From Acanthamoeba castellanii str. Neff (Eukaryota; Discosea; Longamoebia; Acanthamoebidae), in NCBI RefSeq assembly GCF_000313135.1, contig NW_004457442.1, forward strand, positions 511,358 through 533,857: a stretch of 22,500 nt of DNA, in the 5' to 3' direction. The notes below the pieces were generated by a model. The model made no database searches, was not told the DNA's origin, and saw only the letters and a program-made list of their open reading frames with translations. Position numbers and translations under genes: made by a program. Positions 18,144 to 22,500 of this stretch are shown here, piece after piece (position 1 is the first letter of the stretch; every line of letters starts with the position of its first letter).

Positions 18144-21100
18144 TATAGGATTGTGAAGGAAATGTAGAATGTAGGAGGTATATGTACCCTTTTCCTTTTT
18201 CTTGATGAGCTTGATGCTCTCGGTGGCCTTCTTCTTGGCCTCCTTGACCGTCGCCTTCTTGGTCTTGCCCAGGTTGTCGGTGTGGATGGCGTCCGCCACC
18301 GAGAAGCCCCGCAACGCCGCCATAAAGTCCTCCACGCTCTCCGGCTAAGATCACCACCAAAACATTAGACTTAATGATCAACTTTTTTTCCAACCAACCA
18401 CAATCAACCAATTTTAACCAACCAATGAATGAATGGGTGGTACGCACCGCGAAACCGGCGTCTTCGGCGCGGAGGACGGTTTGCTCGACCTCGAGGAGGC
18501 CGCGGAGGGCGCCGCGCAGGCTGGCCGGGCTGCTGCAGGGCGAGACCAGGTCGGGCTCGTTGAGCCGGTAGTGATTGACCACCTGGTCCAGGTACGCCCG
18601 CATCAAATGGTCCATCAGCCCTGCACACGTGTGTGTGTGTGTGTGCGGTGGTGTGTGTTGTGTGTGTGTGTGTGTGCGGTGGTGTGTTGTGTGTGTGTGT
18701 GTGTGTGTGCGGTGGTGTGTGTTGTGTGTGTGTGTGTGTGCGGTGGTGTGTGTTGTGTGTGTGTGTGTGTGCGGTGGTGTGTGTGTTGTGTGTGCGTGTG
18801 TGTGTGTGTGTGTGTGGTCGGTGTGTGCGGTGGTGCGTGTGTGCGGTGAAGAGAGGAGAGTCAGCGACAGAGAGAATGAAGTGGGCCAATCAAAATAATG
18901 TAATGTACCCCGCTTGGTCCGCCTTATGGCGCCGACTCCGCCTCGGTTGAGCTCCCGCACCTCACGCGCCACGCCCTCTCCCTGGAAACGCGACACAACA
19001 CGCGCCGTCAGCCACGAGTGTCGTGTCGTGTCATGCGTGTGCGGTGCGTGTCGTGTCGTGTCGTGGCATGTGGAAAGAATGCACACCTGGATGAGGAGGC
19101 CGTCCTGCGAGACGAAGATGCGTCGGCCGCAGTGGGCGTATCCCTTGCGCGGGAGCGAGGGCACGACGTCGTTGTTGTGGGTGACCCGGTAGAAGCCCGT
19201 GCTGGGCGCGTGTCGCTTCAGCTCGTACACGAACTCGTCGTTGCCCACCTTCGGCTGCCCGAACGTGTACACCCCTGCGTCCCCTCCCAATCAGCCGTGA
19301 AACACACCGCACACGCACACGCCCCACCGCACACGCACGACACACGCGCCACCGCACATGCACTATCGCACACACGCGTACCGGCGACGGCAATGGGTAC
19401 GAAGGGCATCGGCTGCAGGTGAGAGGCGGCGACGGCGCTCGAGGCGGTGACGAGGCTGGTGATGTCGCACGTGGTGGCCTCGCAGGTGGTGGCCTCGCCC
19501 ATGGCCGCCACCACCGCCGCTGCAGCCGGCAGCGGCGGCGACAACGGCGGCTTGGTGGGCACCACCGGGGCGCTCGTGGAGTGCCACCCGTCCGCGTGGA
19601 CCGAGGAGGTAGTGGGCTCGGCCGACGACGACGGCGTCGATGATGACGTGGCAGCCACGTCGGTGATCGAAGGCGCTGCCGTCGCCTCCGCGGTCGGTTC
19701 GGCCGCCGCAGCACTGGGCAGCGCTGAGTCGTCGGTCGTGGCCGAGGCTGCGGCGGCGTCGGTGGCGGCAGTGGAGTCGGCGGCGGCGGCGGCGGCGGCG
19801 GCGGTCGGACGGGCGGGCATGAGGAGGGAGAGGTCGCACGCGGTGTGGCCCCGCTTCAGGACCCGCTGCTCGACGAACGACTGCCTTTGCTTCGCGTTCG
19901 CCAACGTTGAGCCCTTGTTGGCCTCGCCGTCTGCCTGACCGGCCGACTTGCGCGGCGAGGTGGGCAGCTGGGCCTTGGACGCCGCCTTGGCCGCCTTGGT
20001 GGCCTTCTTCTTCTGCTGCTCCTCCTCCTTCTGCTTCTCCTTGAGCTCCTTGCGGGCCTTCTTGGCCCGCTTCTCGTTCTCCTTGGCGCTCAGCAGCGGG
20101 TCGCTGTGCGGGTGGTGCTTGGGCCGCGACGATGACGCGATGCTGACGTGGGCTGACGTGGCAGCAGGCGGCGCGCCGGTCGTGCGCTTGACCGGGGCCG
20201 ACAGCGACAGCCCGTCGTCGCCGTCGCTGACGTCATCATCGCCGTCGTCGTCACTGAGGACCATGTTGGGCACGGACTGCGAGTGGTGCGGAAGCTGCGG
20301 GCGGAGCTCGTCGTCGCCGACGCTGCCCCTGGGAGTGGAGCTGACGTCATCATTGTCGGAATCCGAGGAATTCGAGTCTGGCGCGGCTTCCTTGGCTTTG
20401 CCGCCGCCGCGCGAAATGAGGCTTCGGAACCGGCCGGCCTTTCGCTCGCCGGCGCCGCCCACGATGGCGCTGCCGCCCGTCGACTCCTTCACCGCAGTCT
20501 TCTCCTCTTTCTTCTGAACCATATCCATGTCGCTTGCCGCGCGCTGCGTTCGTGTGCGGTGGTGCATGTGCGTGTGCGTGTGCGTGTGCGGTCGTGTGTG
20601 TGTGCGGCAGTGGTGAGTGCGGGCACAAGTAAGCGTAGGTTGAGGGGGGAGGAGGTACGAGGTTGGCCTTGGACTTCTTGCGATCCTTCTTGGTGGGGGG
20701 CTTGTACAAGGGGCAGGTCGCCATGCAGCTGGGCATGGACAGGTAGGCCAGCAGCATGTTGGCCAGCGCACCACCCAGCGAATGACCGCCCAAATACCTG
20801 CACACGACACACACGACACACAACATGACACGACACGACACGACACGACACGCACGACGCCTTAAGTTGTCGATTGACAGAGAACACGAAGAGAAGTGAT
20901 GGCCTGCGTACAGGGGAAGGGTGGGGTTGTTGGCGCGGGCCTTGAGGATGAAGCGGCGGACGTCCTCGAACACCGACATCAGGGCCGAGTTGAAGCCGTT
21001 GTGCACCTTCACCCCCTTCAGCGTCGGAAACGGCTCCGTCTGCGTGTTGTGCGCGTGCGCCATGCGTGTGTCATGTGTCGTGCGTGTCGTGCGTGCCGTG

Positions 21101-22165
21101 CGGTGAGCGACTGGACGTGAGGTAAAAAACAAATGTTGGGTGCGGAGGGCGGTACCGGGCAGTAGTCGAGGTTGGTGAGCCAGTTCTGCTTGCCCACGGT
21201 TCCGCGGAAGCTGACGATGATGGCCTGGTGGTTGTACATCCCGAACCCCTGCGTGTCCGTCTCCACATCCTCGAAGAACTCCGCCTCGTCCCACCCTGCA
21301 CCGCACTCGGCAATCAATTGAATGACACACACGACACGACACGACACGACACGACATGACACGACACACACGACACGACACACCACCGCACGACACGACA
21401 CGCACGACACGCACACGGCATGCAACGTACGCCAGATGCGGGTGACGACGTGCTTGATCTGGGCGGAGGAGCGGTAGGCGAGGGCGGCGGCCATGGCCAG
21501 CCACAGGCAGTGCGTGGGGTTGTAGGCCCGCATCGTCGGGTCCGCGGAACCGGGCGCCGGCTCCATCGCCGCGCGCACCGCGTTCGGGCAGTCCGAGTCA
21601 AACGGCGGAAGTCCGTCCCTGTTGGCGCGCGCGTGTCGTGTCACGCGTGTGCGGCCGTGCGTGTCGTGTCAAGTGAAGTTGTGAGCGTCGTGTCATGCGT
21701 GTCATGTCGTGTCGTGTCGCGCGATGCATACAGCGAGTAGGTGATGCCGGCCCACTCGACCCGCTCGTCGCTCCAGTGTTCGGCGTCGTCGCTGTTGTTG
21801 TCGACGTCAGCCGTAGTGGCGGCAGCGGAGGTGGTGTTGCTCCCCTTGGTGGGCAGCATGCGCGCCAAAGTGCGCCGCTTGCCGGCGGAGGCGGCGGGCG
21901 GGCTGTCGGACGAGGCGCGAACGGACTTGAGCGGCGGCATGATGCCCGAAGACGACGACGGCAGCGGTCTTGGCGAAGTTGGCGGCGACGAAGGTGCGAC
22001 GGTGGAGGCGTCGCTGGCCGAGCGGCGCAGGGATGAGGTCGGGGCGGTGGCCTGGGGCGACGTCACGGCGGCGGTGCGAGGAGGCGGAGCCGCCGCTGCG
22101 GTGGGCGACGGGTTGGCCGTGGCGGGCGGTGCCGGCAGCGTCTGGGCACGCTCGCGTGTTTGCAT
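17720..22165 (-). CDS. Class 3 lipase with a large insertion in its catalytic domain
   Basis: Twelve exons, all in phase, give 978 residues: 21732-22165, 21431-21618, 21156-21295, 20912-21039, 20659-20797, 19382-20543, 19087-19274, 18909-18981, 18448-18620, 18188-18344, 17961-18037 and 17720-17797. Two TAA codons sit directly before the ATG at 22165, fixing the start. Residues 1-130 are Ser/Pro/Ala-rich. The class 3 lipase fold follows: HCLWLAMAAALAYRS, IIVSFRGTVGKQNWLTNLDYCP, GVKVHNGF, GGHSLGGALANMLLAYL with nucleophile S303, then VYTFGQPKVGN, HNNDVVPSLP with D766, and KGYAHCG with H778. The Ser-Asp-His triad is intact, so the enzyme probably hydrolyses acyl esters of glycerolipids. The exact substrate is unknown. 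Between S303 and D766 lies about 390 residues of low complexity, mostly one exon (344-730). The C-terminal 180 residues are helical and lysine-rich, without a family I recognise. No signal peptide is visible, which suggests a cytosolic or membrane-peripheral enzyme (inference). Confidence 0.92.
18063..18142. repeat. TATACA hexamer microsatellite in a lipase intron
   Basis: About 13 perfect copies of a 6-base A/T-rich unit lie inside intron 18038-18187. Its composition is unlike the GC-rich ACGAC and GT tracts elsewhere in the window. Confidence 0.97.
18627..18842. repeat. GT/TGTGCGGTGG compound minisatellite in a lipase intron
   Basis: GT runs are separated by regularly spaced GCGGTGGTGTGTTG blocks, giving a higher-order period of about 30-45 bases with at least five copies. 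The tract fills intron 18621-18908. The His/Thr and Cys/Val frames across it are artefacts. Confidence 0.93.
21324..21418. repeat. ACGAC-type tract in a lipase intron
   Basis: The ACGAC/ACACGAC unit family of the SET introns reappears in intron 21296-21430. A shorter tract of the same family lies at 20801-20852, in intron 20798-20911. Confidence 0.9.
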
Positions 22166-22500
22166 TTATTACTCAAACCTGTGGTGGTTCACATTTTTTT
22201 TAATTAATGTTTTTTCTTGTGCCTTAAATTTATTCCTTACATTTAAAAAACAATAGATAAGAATACCTCAGAACGAAAGCCAAAAAGTAAATAACAATAT
22301 TATTATCATCACAATATTTTGTGGGTGCAAGGGAGAAGGAGGGGGCTACGTACGGGGTTGGTCTGACCTGTGGCCTGGTGCGACTTTCTCGTTTTTGGAG
22401 CCGTGCGATGAATTATGGAGTTGCGCGACTGGTCCCACGTCGACCGCCACCTTACTATTTTCTCAACTGTTGTTGCGGTGCTGGTGTGGTGCAGTCCCGG
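22166..22500. other. Lipase upstream region and unassigned right edge
   Basis: Bases 22185-22320 are strongly A/T-rich and are probably the lipase promoter region. No exact element can be named. From 22330 the sequence becomes GC-rich again. Two short frames starting at ATG 22408 and 22415 (+) stay open to the window edge, so a divergent gene might begin here. With fewer than 32 codons visible, neither can be called. Confidence 0.4.

Noticed and set aside
18575..18950. Cys/Val-rich frames resembling small secreted cysteine-rich peptides
   Set aside because: They are translations of GT/GCGGTGG repeats inside a lipase intron whose splice sites restore the lipase frame.
19419..20517. Plus-strand frames antisense to the lipase insertion exon
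   Set aside because: They show only low-complexity composition and no family motif, while the minus frame connects in phase to the lipase domain on both sides.
22408..22500. Possible start of a divergent plus-strand gene
   Set aside because: Fewer than 32 codons are visible in two competing frames, with no recognisable motif.
1..22500. Bacterial or viral origin because of high GC content and a bacterial-type DnaJ
   Set aside because: Dozens of phase-consistent spliceosomal-type introns, NAA25 and F-box genes show nuclear eukaryotic DNA; mitochondrial DnaJ is of bacterial type in all eukaryotes.
1..22500. Search for tRNA, rRNA, transposase or terminal inverted repeats
   Set aside because: No cloverleaf, rRNA-like block, transposase motif or flanking inverted repeat was recognised by eye; a covariance-model scan would be needed to exclude small RNAs.

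Overview
This window is nuclear DNA of a GC-rich, intron-rich unicellular eukaryote. The best fit is an amoebozoan of the Acanthamoeba type. That assignment is an inference from gene style (dozens of short phase-consistent introns, very GC-rich exons, A/T-rich gaps between genes, F-box and ankyrin proteins), not from a database hit. Exons were assembled by hand: each join was accepted when the donor and acceptor kept the reading frame and restored recognisable family motifs. Most donors read GTACGY, GTRCGY or GTGAG, and acceptors read YAG. No tRNA, rRNA, CRISPR array or transposon was recognised.

Layout, left to right. (1) The 3' end of a mitochondrial/bacterial-type DnaJ (1-1067, +). (2) A 13-exon SETD6/Rkm-like SET-domain lysine methyltransferase (1199-4196, -), tail-to-tail with DnaJ. 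(3) An F-box/ankyrin-type gene (about 4288-6312, -), whose model has one unresolved junction. (4) A 13-exon F-box plus ZZ-zinc-finger gene (6408-9001, +), divergent from (3) across a 95-bp shared promoter gap. (5) A 4-exon type I membrane protein with RCC1/CRINKLY4-like repeats, a Ser/Pro/Thr stalk and one transmembrane helix (9234-11847, +). (6) A 24-exon NAA25 gene, the auxiliary subunit of the NatB N-terminal acetyltransferase (12077-17526, +). (7) A 12-exon class 3 lipase (17720-22165, -), tail-to-tail with NAA25. The last 335 bases are an A/T-rich upstream region plus unassigned sequence.

The genes do not form a pathway. They are ordinary neighbouring housekeeping and signalling genes: protein folding (DnaJ), protein modification (SET methyltransferase, NatB), two probable SCF ubiquitin-ligase adaptors, a surface receptor-like protein and a lipid hydrolase. 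Introns carry almost all of the simple repeats (ACGAC/ACACGAC, GT/AC, CCGCACACG-type and a TATACA hexamer tract). The repeats also generate many long spurious Cys/Val-, His/Thr- and Arg-rich frames, which are not genes.

The most unusual observation is the lipase. Its alpha/beta-hydrolase core is interrupted by roughly 390 low-complexity residues between the catalytic serine and the catalytic aspartate. Next come the acidic and Cys/His insert inside the SET domain, the CRINKLY4-like receptor ectodomain in a probable protist, recurrent GC-AG introns with a shared GCACGY donor, and a small duplicated fragment of the receptor's membrane-segment code just upstream of NAA25.
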